Origin: Thermoclostridium sp.
GTDB lineage: Bacteria; Bacillota; Clostridia; DSM-8532
Assembly (NCBI GenBank): GCA_017995215.1
Contig: JAGOJH010000013.1
Span: 1-46,249, forward strand
Direction of reading: 5' to 3'
Length of the DNA: 46,249 nt
Below are positions 16,645-25,529 of this stretch, one piece after another (position 1 is the stretch's first letter; every line of letters starts with the position of its first letter). The translations under genes and the position numbers were made by a program. Below the pieces are notes generated by a model. It was not told where the DNA came from. It worked only from the letters and a program-made list of their open reading frames with translations, and did not search any database.

Positions 16645-19600
16645 TTATTCTTGCTCATCCCAATAAATACTAAGCAGCCGTGTCGGAATAGACGCAGTTT
16701 TGCTGCTTATTTCAAGGCACATCTGGCTGTAATATGCATGATGGTATGCACTTCGCACAAAACGAATGGAATCAATTTTTGAGAAGGGTTCATTCGGAAT
16801 CGCACCGGCAAATTCATCCTGAATATCCTGATCCCCATATTGATTACATGAGATGAACCCTGTAAAATCGGGCTTTGCCTGATAAATAGTGCTTTTACCC
16901 CCATCATGGGTTAAAATGAAAACATACTGATCCAGGTAGTGCAAAATCTGAGCCACTTCTCCCTTTACAGGTGTTTGACTTAAATCATGCTGCACAAAGA
17001 TATCCCCGGTGTCCAAACGAACTTTTCTGACGAGGTTATCTGAATCACGAACCTGCCATGATAACTCAACAAAGCCTTCGGTGCATCGTCCGACCTCCCG
17101 CCAAAGGTCTTTCTCATCCGCGTTCACCTTTCCGATGCTTTTGGTAAGGTTGAACCAGTTGCTGTACCCGGACCAGTACTCATTGCTTTCCAAAACCATG
17201 GAACTTAGATCATCAAACAGAACACATGGTTCATTAAAGAAGCACATGGCGCCGGGTCTTTGAATCATAAAAACATCGATGATCTCCTTTTGAAAAAACT
17301 GACCGTCATCGTCTTTGTTTCTAAAAAGTACTTGACCCGAGGGGTAGGTTTTCATAATCTCGTAGGTGCTTCCGCTTTTGCTGATGATGAAGCTATCGCT
17401 TTTTCTAATTGGCTGAAGATCATCGGGAAACTCATAATCCATATAGGTCCAACTGTCCTCCCTGATAGAATATTCCCTTAAAACGCCGGTTTTTTGATTC
17501 CTCTGTAAACATTCTGCCGAATAATTAGACAGGTTTCCCGAAGGGCTATTCGGGATAAACTGCCAATCGTACAGGTTTTTCTCGACTGCTTCAAGGGTTT
17601 GAAAATCAACCTTGTATAACCGGTCATTGCGGTAGAATGCCACATACTCTGATTCTCCTTCAGTGTAACCGCTGATGATTCCCATACCCTCCAGCGTTCC
17701 CTGTTTCAGCTGGCATGCAGCCTTTACAATAAAATTTATGGGGTTGTTGTCCGCGTCCCTGGTGACCCTCAGAAGGGCTATGATATCTTCTTCAATATCC
17801 ACAATGAGTATTTCTTCATCAATTCGGAGCATAAGCAAGTTGTTGCTGAATGCCTGTGGCAGATAAAACTCATAAGCTTTATTTAAATCACTCCATTTGG
17901 GATAATAGCCTGTTTGCTTTAATATGACCCTGTTCCCCCCATATATGGCCGCCAGGTTTAAACTGGGCGCGGAGTTGAACATCTCTCTTTCTGTAAAAAT
18001 GCTGAAGGAAAACGGTTTTCCAAGGCTACTCACAGTATCCGGTTCAACAATCTTCACTGGAAGCTTTTGTCCACGAACCTCGTCGAGCTGGGCATAATTC
18101 TCTTTGCAAAAAAGGCTGGATTGGTGATATTCTTCAGTATCCTTATAATCAATCGAGTATATGTTCTGTTGTTCCTGGCTGCAGTTTACCCGTATGGACG
18201 CCTTCAGGTTATCATCCACAACCCCGAAACTGCAATAACCAATTCCCTGTGCAATTTCATTGATAAATGCCAGAAAGCTTTTCTTATTATCGATAAATCC
18301 CGAAGGCAAATCTACGGAAAAAACCAAAGAACCATCTTCATTTCGAACGATTGCGGAACTCAGAACAACCGTATATTTTTGAAACACCTGCTTAACCGTT
18401 TCCTCCCAGTTGGTGTTTAAAATTGGCACTTCGGGGAGTTGTACTCCGTTGTATTCCGGTTGCTGACTGAAATTATTATATTGGAAGGTCAGATTTGAGG
18501 TATGCATCTGAGCTTGAGGTTCGCTGATAAACCCTTCAAGATGATTATGCTGAATCAATGTATCTTTTAGCTCAACATGTTTGGATGAAGTGATACTCAG
18601 TAACGAATCCCCCCTGTTGTTCCTTAAATCACAACCATCCATGACAATGTCTTCCGAATCGGTAATCCTCGCCGCTCCATGACTGCATTCCTCGATGATG
18701 GAGTTTGACAGAGACAATTTTTTGCAGTTATCGGCTGTAAAGCCATAAGTCCCGCCTTTATACAGGGTGCAGTTTTGAAGGCTTATGTCGGAGCAAGATG
18801 AAAAACGAAGCACTTGCGCTTCATCTTCATAGGAATCGAATCCATGGCCAAGAATCAGGTTTTTAAAAGTTAAATTTCTGCAGTTAAGAAATGTCATGAC
18901 GATAACGTCCCCGCCGGGGGAAACAATCTCAACAGTGCCTTCTTCCAATGCTTCAATGGTAAGGTTTTGAATATCTTTTACCCTCAGGCCGGAGAAATAC
19001 TGGCTATTTTCCCACTCAATTGCTGTGTTTTTGACTGCATCATTCAGCTTGTCGAAATCATATACCCCGGGCTTCATTTGAATGGTTCGGTCGGAGCCAA
19101 GAACAGAAACAAATTCAAAGATATCGGAAACAATGACCGTATTGCCTACGAGCACCGGAACCTCCAAATCATATTCCGTTACAGGCATTTCATCAAGCTT
19201 GTAAAGAATTCTGCTATCGTATGAATACTGGTCAATGGCATCAAACTGTTCGCCATTCCACTGATATTGTGTCCAGGAATAAAGGCCGCTTGTAATCCTG
19301 TGACCAATTTTAATACTATCATAGCTTAATTCAAGGAACTGCATCGGTTGTCCTAAGCTGTTCTCCGTGAGGTCATTATACTCCTCCCATCCGGTTTCTC
19401 CGAATCGAAGCATCAGGAACTCAGGATATTCATAGCAGTCGTCGGTGAAACAAAGCTCCAGAGTTCCACCTGTAATCAGATCAACCGGACTAATCTGCGT
19501 GAATATAGCATCGAAGCTTATGGGCTCTCCATCCGTCTCAAGGCGGCCATCCTTCCACTGAAGGATTGACGTAATGCTTCCCTCATTATTCTCATTCCTG

Positions 19601-20070
19601 TAGAGCAATACAATTTCATCCTGCGAATCCCGGTTAATATCATCTACTGCCACATCCAGCAGCATGTCATTATATTTAAAGTATTTCCACAAGTTATCGG
19701 CAACGGCGAACAGAATTGCTTTTATATCCTTGCCTTCTTTTTGTAAACTCGCTGCGAAACTGTTGAGCTTTTGATAATCAATCGTGGGCTTTTCCTTAAC
19801 GGGTTCCAGGCCCTTCGCTGCCGATGGTGTTAACGCAGGGTGCTTTGCCTCCGTTTGTTTTAAAGGCTGCGTGATGGAAGGCTCCGGAGAAACCAACCCC
19901 ACAGGGTTCATTGAATTTTCTTCATCTGGTGATGCTGTATCATCATGCAAAACTACCCCGGTTCGTTTCACTTCACTTCCGGTTTGCCGGTCATTTCCCT
20001 TCTGCTTTTTCCCACAGGAAGCAAATACAAGGATGAATACCAAAAACATGAGTACAAATTTTCTATTCAT
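16645..20070 (-). CDS. large lipoprotein with parallel beta-helix domain
   Basis: 1,141 residues. Signal peptide with lipobox 'FASC' (Cys19), then a low-complexity linker, so it is tethered to the outer face of the membrane. Residues about 75-300 carry short repeats resembling a beta-propeller or lectin ('DDINRDSQDEIVLLYRNEN...'). Residues about 330-530 form a right-handed parallel beta-helix: 'NLTIEALEEGTVEIVSPGGD', 'NLTFKNLILGHG', 'DISLQNCTLYKGGTYGFTADNC', 'KLSLSNSIIEECSHGAARITDS', 'DIVMDGCDLRNNRGDSLLS'. Such domains bind or cut polysaccharides, but no lyase active site is obvious. The C-terminal half is beta-rich and looks propeller-like. It is a single gene, convergent with the SLH gene. 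Function unknown. Confidence 0.78.
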   Translation of the reverse strand: MNRKFVLMFLVFILVFASCGKKQKGNDRQTGSEVKRTGVVLHDDTASPDEENSMNPVGLVSPEPSITQPLKQTEAKHPALTPSAAKGLEPVKEKPTIDYQKLNSFAASLQKEGKDIKAILFAVADNLWKYFKYNDMLLDVAVDDINRDSQDEIVLLYRNENNEGSITSILQWKDGRLETDGEPISFDAIFTQISPVDLITGGTLELCFTDDCYEYPEFLMLRFGETGWEEYNDLTENSLGQPMQFLELSYDSIKIGHRITSGLYSWTQYQWNGEQFDAIDQYSYDSRILYKLDEMPVTEYDLEVPVLVGNTVIVSDIFEFVSVLGSDRTIQMKPGVYDFDKLNDAVKNTAIEWENSQYFSGLRVKDIQNLTIEALEEGTVEIVSPGGDVIVMTFLNCRNLTFKNLILGHGFDSYEDEAQVLRFSSCSDISLQNCTLYKGGTYGFTADNCKKLSLSNSIIEECSHGAARITDSEDIVMDGCDLRNNRGDSLLSITSSKHVELKDTLIQHNHLEGFISEPQAQMHTSNLTFQYNNFSQQPEYNGVQLPEVPILNTNWEETVKQVFQKYTVVLSSAIVRNEDGSLVFSVDLPSGFIDNKKSFLAFINEIAQGIGYCSFGVVDDNLKASIRVNCSQEQQNIYSIDYKDTEEYHQSSLFCKENYAQLDEVRGQKLPVKIVEPDTVSSLGKPFSFSIFTEREMFNSAPSLNLAAIYGGNRVILKQTGYYPKWSDLNKAYEFYLPQAFSNNLLMLRIDEEILIVDIEEDIIALLRVTRDADNNPINFIVKAACQLKQGTLEGMGIISGYTEGESEYVAFYRNDRLYKVDFQTLEAVEKNLYDWQFIPNSPSGNLSNYSAECLQRNQKTGVLREYSIREDSWTYMDYEFPDDLQPIRKSDSFIISKSGSTYEIMKTYPSGQVLFRNKDDDGQFFQKEIIDVFMIQRPGAMCFFNEPCVLFDDLSSMVLESNEYWSGYSNWFNLTKSIGKVNADEKDLWREVGRCTEGFVELSWQVRDSDNLVRKVRLDTGDIFVQHDLSQTPVKGEVAQILHYLDQYVFILTHDGGKSTIYQAKPDFTGFISCNQYGDQDIQDEFAGAIPNEPFSKIDSIRFVRSAYHHAYYSQMCLEISSKTASIPTRLLSIYWDEQE

Positions 20071-20507
20071 AGCTTACCTCGCATGATTTGAATATGTTAA
20101 CCCGCTTTTATGTTGCACAGAACAGCCGCCATAACTACTCAGACTTGTTATGGCCGATAATGTTCCCTTTTATGGTATCATATGTATGGGATTATTCCAG
20201 CGACTTGAGTATAATTGATGATTAAATTATACTCTGCATGCAGTTCAATGATGAGAGAGGAACATGAAGTCGCTAGTCTGTGCGGTATACTGTTATCAAA
20301 AAGCTCTGTTCTGAATAAAGAGAACTAGAGAAAGGAGTACAGCCAATGAAAATGATTCAAAAAACGAGCCTGGCCGAAATATCTTATTGGAGAAGAGGAC
20401 GATAGTATTCAGGATGACGGTATTATCAGCCTGAGTGCAAGAAAATTACTATATGAAGGCATAGAGAAAAGTCTGGGGTAGACACACATTACATTCCCTT
20501 TCCTGCT
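20071..20507. other. 437-nt gap with nested inverted repeats
   Basis: Between the divergent lipoprotein and diguanylate-cyclase genes. It holds a 10-bp perfect stem GAGTATAATT / AATTATACTC (20207-20216 / 20225-20234), framed by an 8-bp pair AGCGACTT / AAGTCGCT (20199-20206 / 20267-20274), which leaves a 32-nt asymmetric bulge containing TGCATGCA. It also holds a small broken reading frame (20346-20481). Confidence 0.5.
20346..20481 (+). pseudogene. small frameshifted reading frame
   Basis: A strong ribosome site (AGAAAGGAG, 8-nt spacing) leads to ATG 20346 and MKMIQKTSLAEI..., which stops after 19 codons. The neighbouring frame carries on with 'LIGEEDDSIQDDGIISLSAR...YEGIEKSLG' to a TAG at 20479. 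Joined by a one-base correction the two give about 45 residues. I do not recognise the family. Confidence 0.3.
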
Positions 20508-20536
20508 TTGACAGAATCTGCCGCCTGTATTATACT
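20508..20536 (+). promoter_or_regulatory. consensus sigma-A promoter for diguanylate cyclase
   Basis: TTGACA (20508-20513), exactly 17 nt, TATACT (20531-20536). The TTG that could be taken as the gene's start codon is this -35 box, which moves the true start to ATG 20559. Confidence 0.85.
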
Positions 20537-20558
20537 TTTTTTATGGGGTATCAAAGCT

Positions 20559-21575
20559 ATGCGAACAATGAATGTTAATCAAGAGAGAACAAATAAGCTG
20601 ATAGCGTATGCTGCTATAGTTACCATTGTTGTAGAGTCTGCATTGGCATATTTTACGTACTTCTCCGTGATAGAAACATTGCTTGTATCCGGTATAGCCG
20701 TTGCGATGTTCGCCATACCTCTTATTGTATATTTTATCAATAAGTCAAGTAAGCTTTTCAAGTACCTGTTTATTTTCTTTGCCGTCACATATATGTTTAT
20801 CATTCTGTATATACAGAAAGGAAACCTGGATAATATATTCCTTCTATTCGTTATTCTCTCTGCAGCTTCTCTGTATTTTGATGTTAAGTTCACCCTGTAT
20901 ACGACAGGGGTGATCTGTATTGAAACTTTGCTGGGATTTGTATTTTTCCGTGAAGTACTCTATCCGCTGCTGGTCCCTGCCAGTGTCGCATCCCTCGCCG
21001 TTAATTTCATCATAATAGGATTCCTTCTTGCATTCCAAGGAGAATGGGGCAAGAAGATGATGTCCTCTTATGAAGCGGTATATGACAAGTCGATTACCGA
21101 TTTTTTAACGCAGACTCGGAACCGTGCATTTTTTGACGATTACCTTCATGACACGATCATACAGTCAAAGAAGTATAATGAAAAGTTTTGCGTTATAATG
21201 CTCGATATTGATAATTTCAAAACCTTTAACGACCAGTACGGACATCCGGTAGGGGACCTCGTACTTCAAAATACTTGTAAAACAATTCAGGAAGTAATTA
21301 GAAAAACCGATATTCTCAGCCGCTTCGGGGGAGAAGAATTTACAGTCATCTGTAAGGGTTCGTCGATTGAATGTGCTCTTGCTATTGCAGAAAAGATACG
21401 CGCCGGCGTTGACAGCAATACAATTCTCCATGAAGGCAGGGAACTGCATATTACCGTCAGCGTCGGGGTAACCGAGTTTACAGGCAGTGACAACTCAGCC
21501 AGTCTGGTCAAGCGGGTCGATGACGCCCTCCTGCTTGCAAAACAGAATGGGAAAAACCGGGTAGAATCCTTGTAA
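20559..21575 (+). CDS. membrane diguanylate cyclase (GGDEF)
   Basis: 338 residues. Five to six membrane helices (about 13-165) form an uncharacterised sensor; a GGDEF domain follows (about 178-338). The active-site motif is 'RFGGEEF' (GGEEF at 257-261), a working variant, with an RxxD inhibitory site (RKTD, 248-251) just before it and 'DNFKTFNDQYGHPVGDLVL' upstream. So it should make c-di-GMP from two GTP and be feedback-inhibited. No EAL or PAS domain. The start is placed at ATG 20559 because the upstream TTG is a promoter element; ATG 20568 is the alternative. It is monocistronic, with a terminator after it. Confidence 0.92.
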   Translation: MRTMNVNQERTNKLIAYAAIVTIVVESALAYFTYFSVIETLLVSGIAVAMFAIPLIVYFINKSSKLFKYLFIFFAVTYMFIILYIQKGNLDNIFLLFVILSAASLYFDVKFTLYTTGVICIETLLGFVFFREVLYPLLVPASVASLAVNFIIIGFLLAFQGEWGKKMMSSYEAVYDKSITDFLTQTRNRAFFDDYLHDTIIQSKKYNEKFCVIMLDIDNFKTFNDQYGHPVGDLVLQNTCKTIQEVIRKTDILSRFGGEEFTVICKGSSIECALAIAEKIRAGVDSNTILHEGRELHITVSVGVTEFTGSDNSASLVKRVDDALLLAKQNGKNRVESL

Positions 21576-21644
21576 AAAAGGACAGCAGACTGCCCAGCAG
21601 GCGGTTCATGGTAATAATTTTTTTCTATATCAGTAGCAAAACTT

Positions 21645-21669
21645 CAACCTGGTTTTCCAGGTTGTTTAC
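21645..21669 (+). terminator. hairpin terminator after diguanylate cyclase
   Basis: CAACCTGG / CCAGGTTG stem with a TTTT loop, followed by TTTAC. The T run is short, so efficiency is uncertain. Confidence 0.6.
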
Positions 21670-21908
21670 AAATATATCTTTCAATGCAATTTCTTTTAGC
21701 TTTTCTTCTCTCAACCTCTCCACCTCATCTCAAACATCAAATTACTTTTTTACACAATTGGCGTAAGGATGCGCCGCCATTGTATGGTCTATCGCTAAAA
21801 TTCTTTTCATGACATTGTTTCGCATTAACCACCTAGGGTGAGTCGTTTAATATCACAGCCATACCATATTTTCTTCAAGGTCGCACGCATGCCCGCGTAC
21901 AGCAAACA

Positions 21909-21934
21909 GAGCGGCGATACAATACTCGCCGCTC
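21909..21934 (-). terminator. hairpin terminator after SLH gene
   Basis: GAGCGGCGA / TCGCCGCTC perfect 9-bp stem with an 8-nt loop, about 48 nt after the stop of the leftward SLH gene. A weak T-rich run (CTGTTTG) follows on the minus strand. Confidence 0.65.
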
Positions 21935-21981
21935 CATTCATTTCGTTCCATGTCTTTATCAATTTCTTGTTTTTAAGGCTG

Positions 21982-23280
21982 TCAGTTTGATTTTTTAATC
22001 TCTGAGGCGGCAGCGCCGTCGCCCAGGTTTTCAGAGATGCGCAGCGATATGGCCAGTGCCTGTTCGCGCGTGGCGCTGGCATAGCCCATGGCTTCTTCTG
22101 ACGCGGTGGTAGCTTTGGGCGCAAATGTATTGTTTCCCACACCACCGATAATTTTGTGGGATACCATGAAGTAGACTGACGGCCTAGCCCATTCGGAGAT
22201 TTTGGAATCATCTGCAAACTTCGGTGGCATGGTAAAGCTAAAAGTATACTGACCGTCTTCCTTCAATGACCAGCCCTCAACGAATACCTTTTTGAACACG
22301 CGGGTGAGCATGGTGGCCGCCTGCTCGCGGTTGAGGATGATGTCCGGCCCGAACTTGTCCGCGGAAATACCGGAAGTGATACCCACATTGTATGCTTTCA
22401 GCACTTCGGCGTCCTTCGTGTCGATGAAGGGGTTTTTAGCTGCAGGTTCCGCAGTTTCGCCGGAGAGTTTCTCATACAGCTTCACGCATACTGCTGCAAA
22501 TTCCTTTCTGGTGATAGGTTTGGTCAAGTCCGCGCCTTTCAGAATGCTGGGGATCAGGTCAAGTGCTTCCGCCTTTTGAACTGTCATTCCTGCCCAGTCG
22601 GAAGCCTTGCTTTCCGTAGCACCGCTTAATGTAAACGGTACGCTCATCACAAAGGATTCATCGGTATAATTGTGATTAATGCTGTACAAGCGCGCTTCGA
22701 AGTCACCGTTGAGGTTCGGTACAATCAGTTCTACTACACTGTCTCCAGCCTTTACGTATATCCAGGATCCCCATTCGTCATGATTTGAGCCCTTTTTATG
22801 TATGGCAACATATGCCTGGGACTTTTCCATTTCTTCAGTGATCCCGGTCACAGTTATGGAAATAGGCTGATTTGCCTGATATGCGCTCTTCTCCAAAGTA
22901 ATTTTACCCTGCTTTTGCAGTCCCACCTGAAATGGAACACTCATGACAAAAACATCATCGGTGTATTGATGATCCGCGCTGTAAAGACGCATTTCATAAG
23001 AACCCGGATCTGAGGGAGCGTCCAGCACCAGTTCCGTGGTGCCAACATCAGGTCGATCCCAGTTCATGTATTCATCGTGTCCTGCACCTTTTTTGTATAC
23101 CGACACATAGGCTTCGTCATCGACCATTTGCTGTGTAATCCCCTCAACTGTAATGGTTATTTTTTCGTTGGGTGAATAAGCGTCTTTGTCCAACGAGATT
23201 GTGCCTCCTGCCGCCATCAGCGCAACAGGACACATGACCATACATACGGCCAGTACTAATGCGAAAATGCTTTTTCTCAT
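21982..23280 (-). CDS. SLH surface protein with two tandem beta-sandwich repeats
   Basis: 432 residues. A signal peptide ends near 'ALMAAG' (about 24). Two homologous domains of about 95 residues follow (about 25-118 and 122-216), each running 'GxIxLxKxAYxxNxxIxITVxGIT...AYVxxxKKGxxHDE...ARLYSxxHxYTDxxFVMSVPF'; they look like Ig-like or carbohydrate-binding modules. SLH motifs fill the C-terminus (about 225-430), so the protein is secreted and held on the wall polymer. GGAGGA precedes ATG 23280. It lies downstream of an esterase gene in the same direction, separated by a highly structured 420-nt leader. Confidence 0.85.
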   Translation of the reverse strand: MRKSIFALVLAVCMVMCPVALMAAGGTISLDKDAYSPNEKITITVEGITQQMVDDEAYVSVYKKGAGHDEYMNWDRPDVGTTELVLDAPSDPGSYEMRLYSADHQYTDDVFVMSVPFQVGLQKQGKITLEKSAYQANQPISITVTGITEEMEKSQAYVAIHKKGSNHDEWGSWIYVKAGDSVVELIVPNLNGDFEARLYSINHNYTDESFVMSVPFTLSGATESKASDWAGMTVQKAEALDLIPSILKGADLTKPITRKEFAAVCVKLYEKLSGETAEPAAKNPFIDTKDAEVLKAYNVGITSGISADKFGPDIILNREQAATMLTRVFKKVFVEGWSLKEDGQYTFSFTMPPKFADDSKISEWARPSVYFMVSHKIIGGVGNNTFAPKATTASEEAMGYASATREQALAISLRISENLGDGAAASEIKKSN

Positions 23281-23474
23281 GACTGTGAAATCCTCCTTCA
23301 GTATATTCCTGAAAAGTTAAAATCGAGGCTGGTAATACCCTTAGATATGCCAGAGGGATATATGTTCAGTATACTGTAAAAAAGAGGATTTTACAATCTT
23401 GTTCTGCAGGTTTTACACTTGCTGCAGCTTTTTTATGATTGACATTCCCGCCTCATTCCTGTACATTGATTATG

Positions 23475-23514
23475 TTTTATCAAATGATCCCCACTGAAGG
23501 ATCATTTGATAAAA
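23475..23514. repeat. 16-bp perfect inverted repeat
   Basis: TTTTATCAAATGATCC and its exact complement GGATCATTTGATAAAA flank an 8-nt loop. Because the ends are A- or T-rich on both strands it could act as a two-way terminator or as the end of a small mobile element. Confidence 0.75.
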
Positions 23515-23526
23515 TGCTCGCAGGCC

Positions 23527-23651
23527 GTTGGTATTTGTTATACAAAAACCAACTAGTTGCACACAAAACGCGCAAGTCGGGAGTGTACCGCAGGCTTCAG
23601 CCGAGGAACACTCCCCCTGAAGGCGCTTTTAGCACCCGCGTTTTGGCGCAA
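23527..23651. ncRNA. candidate structured RNA or repeat element
   Basis: Hairpin A (23527-23553) pairs GTTGGT-A-TTTGT with ACAAA-A-ACCAAC. Then a long arm closes TTGC (23557-23560) with GCAA (23648-23651) and CAAAACGCG (23564-23572) with CGCGTTTTG (23637-23645). Within it GGGAGTGT (23579-23586) pairs with ACACTCCC (23608-23615) around a GGC-TTCA... inner hairpin. CTTCAG (23595-23600) could also pair with CTGAAG (23617-23622), a possible pseudoknot or switch. I cannot match it to a named RNA family; a palindromic extragenic repeat is the alternative. Confidence 0.45.
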
Positions 23652-23702
23652 GCAGACTAACACAGCCATCGGAATTGTTTTGTCAATCGACGTTTTCAGA
23701 AA

Positions 23703-24566
23703 TTAAAGCTTCCTTTTTATAAAATCGAAAATCTCTCCGAGCAGTTCACGACTCCAGAAGGAGCCCTCATGCGGGGCATTCTCCACCCGGATCATCTCCG
23801 CATCATATCCATGCTCCGTCAGGGCATTGTACATATCTACACTTTCCTGGTAGGGAACCAGCATATCTGCATCACCGTGCAGCAGCAAGATGGGAGGATA
23901 GCTCTGGTTTTGTTGAAGAATGAGCAACGGGCTCACTTCTGTCAGCAGATCGATTGAATCTCTCCGTTTTCCGCCGGTAAAGCCTTCAAACAAAGATGCG
24001 TCCCCCATTTTTTCAACGAATTCCGATAACCGGACAAGATTCACCGGACCAAAGCAATCAACCGCAACGGAAACCCTGTCTGAATATTCCGAATATTCCC
24101 CGGTTTTATATCTCGGATCATCTCCGGTGAGAGCCACAAGCAGCGCGGTGTTTCCGCCGGAGGAGGTTCCCCAGAAACAGACGCGCTCGGGATCGATATT
24201 GTATTCCTGCGCATTTTTTCGAAGAAACCGGATTGCGGTTTTGGCATCCTTCAGGAACGCGGGCGCAATATAACCGTCCCTGAAGCTGCGATGGGTTATG
24301 GTGGCAACCACATAGCCCATCCGTGCGAGTTCGGAAAGCTGTGGAATCTCGTAATTCACATTCGGAGAGGTCCACCCGCTGCCCTGCAGAAAGACGATCA
24401 ACGGTCTTCGAGGTTTTTCTGGGTTGCCCTCATCCTCCCACGGGCAGATGATCTGCATTTTCAGTTCTTGCCCGCCTATGTTTGAAAAAACGACGTTCGG
24501 AACAAAGGCGGCCATATCCTTTAGGGAAGGGTTGTTTTTTAAGGTTCTAATTTTATCGTTTGACAT
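23703..24566 (-). CDS. alpha/beta hydrolase, BD-FAE/HSL-like esterase
   Basis: 287 residues, no signal peptide, so cytoplasmic. Seen: 'PLIVFLQGSGWTSPN' in place of the usual HGGG oxyanion motif, nucleophile elbow 'GTSSGGN' (Ser about 135), 'LLHGDADMLVPYQES' with the acid, and 'ENAPHEGSFW' with the histidine. This layout fits carboxylesterases such as BD-FAE or acetyl-xylan/lipase-like enzymes. AGGAGGG is upstream of ATG 24566. It lies 30 nt downstream of the DUF1848 gene and probably shares its transcript. Confidence 0.82.
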   Translation of the reverse strand: MSNDKIRTLKNNPSLKDMAAFVPNVVFSNIGGQELKMQIICPWEDEGNPEKPRRPLIVFLQGSGWTSPNVNYEIPQLSELARMGYVVATITHRSFRDGYIAPAFLKDAKTAIRFLRKNAQEYNIDPERVCFWGTSSGGNTALLVALTGDDPRYKTGEYSEYSDRVSVAVDCFGPVNLVRLSEFVEKMGDASLFEGFTGGKRRDSIDLLTEVSPLLILQQNQSYPPILLLHGDADMLVPYQESVDMYNALTEHGYDAEMIRVENAPHEGSFWSRELLGEIFDFIKRKL

Positions 24567-24596
24567 CAGAAATGATCCCTCCTTTTTATTTTCATT

Positions 24597-25529
24597 CTAA
24601 ATCATCCTCATCTGAGAGCTGACTTGCGATACCATTTCCCTTTTCTTCACCTTATCTTCAGGTTCAAGGTTTCCAATGAGTAAGGCCGACTGCGGATCAT
24701 GCGCACGCTGATTGTTTATTACTGCATTGTCACTATAATTTGCGTAACAGTAAAGGCATCCATGTCCGCAGGAGTTGTACGCGCCAATGTCGATGCTTTC
24801 CGCGCAGCCGCAGGCTTCTCTCTGATTTTTATCCTTCTTTGCTTCAAGGGGCTTCCCGATGATGTCGGATATCAATTGTCCGTCAATGCAGCTTGCATGC
24901 TCAATTCCCATCCCGGATAAGTCAATTTGCTCAGAGCAGGTTTTGATGATGATTCCGTGCCTCCGGCTGATTATACTCAGTTGCTCTGCCATTTTCAATA
25001 TCGTGTCGTGATGCATTGGCAAATAATTGATATCTCTCATATTCCGTTCTATCTTTTTGTACATATCCATAAAGCTGATGGTGCATTGCCTTGTGTAGCC
25101 TTCCAGCCTTTCGGCCAGAGATGCAAAGCTTTTCAGGTGATAATCCGTATCCATCTGCGTCGTCAGAAGTATGGGGTCATATCTCCACAGGGTTCTTTCC
25201 GGCCCAATCTCCCGGGAAAGAGTTTGAAAGGCGCCAATCACCTTGTTTTTGTCGGGCACCCTCCGTTCAACCTGATGAGAATACGCATTAACGGTGATTT
25301 GAAAGTAAAAAGCGTATGGAGAGAGCAGCTCCAGCTTTTTAAGAATATTCGCCGGATCCTTTGTCCAAAAAACGATGCAGTCGATAACCTCAGGCTTCAG
25401 CGTTACTTCACTGACCTGATGATAATTCATCGGGTTGCGAACATATAAAAAACACTGCTTCAGGCGGTTGAAAAACCATTCGGTATAAAACGCCGGAATA
25501 TCGGTGCGGCGGCTGACGCTTAATATCAA
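24597..25529 (-). CDS. DUF1848 family protein
   Basis: 310 residues, starting MILSVSRRTDIPAFYTEWFFNRL, the diagnostic DUF1848 opening; the family usually is about 300 residues, so this one is complete. 'IDCIVFWTKDPANIL' and a TIM-barrel-like pattern follow. The C-terminus has a cysteine cluster, 'CGC' then 'CGHGCLYCYAN' (CxxxCxxC), which resembles a radical-SAM or Fe-S site in an unusual C-terminal position. The biochemical role is unknown. The TTG at 25529 is preceded by a purine-rich run (AAGGAGAAGGAAGGA); there is no in-frame ATG upstream. Confidence 0.85.
   Translation of the reverse strand: MILSVSRRTDIPAFYTEWFFNRLKQCFLYVRNPMNYHQVSEVTLKPEVIDCIVFWTKDPANILKKLELLSPYAFYFQITVNAYSHQVERRVPDKNKVIGAFQTLSREIGPERTLWRYDPILLTTQMDTDYHLKSFASLAERLEGYTRQCTISFMDMYKKIERNMRDINYLPMHHDTILKMAEQLSIISRRHGIIIKTCSEQIDLSGMGIEHASCIDGQLISDIIGKPLEAKKDKNQREACGCAESIDIGAYNSCGHGCLYCYANYSDNAVINNQRAHDPQSALLIGNLEPEDKVKKREMVSQVSSQMRMI

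Larger units (their letters stand above)
21576..21981. other. 406-nt convergent intergenic region
   Basis: It holds one hairpin terminator for each flanking gene. A 22-codon leftward frame (21742-21810, MKRILAIDHT...) has no ribosome site and I do not call it. Nothing else is seen. Confidence 0.5.
23281..23702. other. 422-nt leader with clustered hairpins
   Basis: Between the esterase stop and the SLH start, both leftward. Its central 180 nt are nearly all base-paired (hairpins annotated separately). No gene is apparent. Confidence 0.6.

Noticed and set aside
21742-21810. 22-codon leftward frame MKRILAIDHT...
   Set aside because: It resembles the opening of a response regulator for a few residues only, has no ribosome site and stops at once.
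23475-23651. CRISPR array
   Set aside because: The repeated elements are inverted and nested, not evenly spaced direct repeats with spacers; no cas genes are present.
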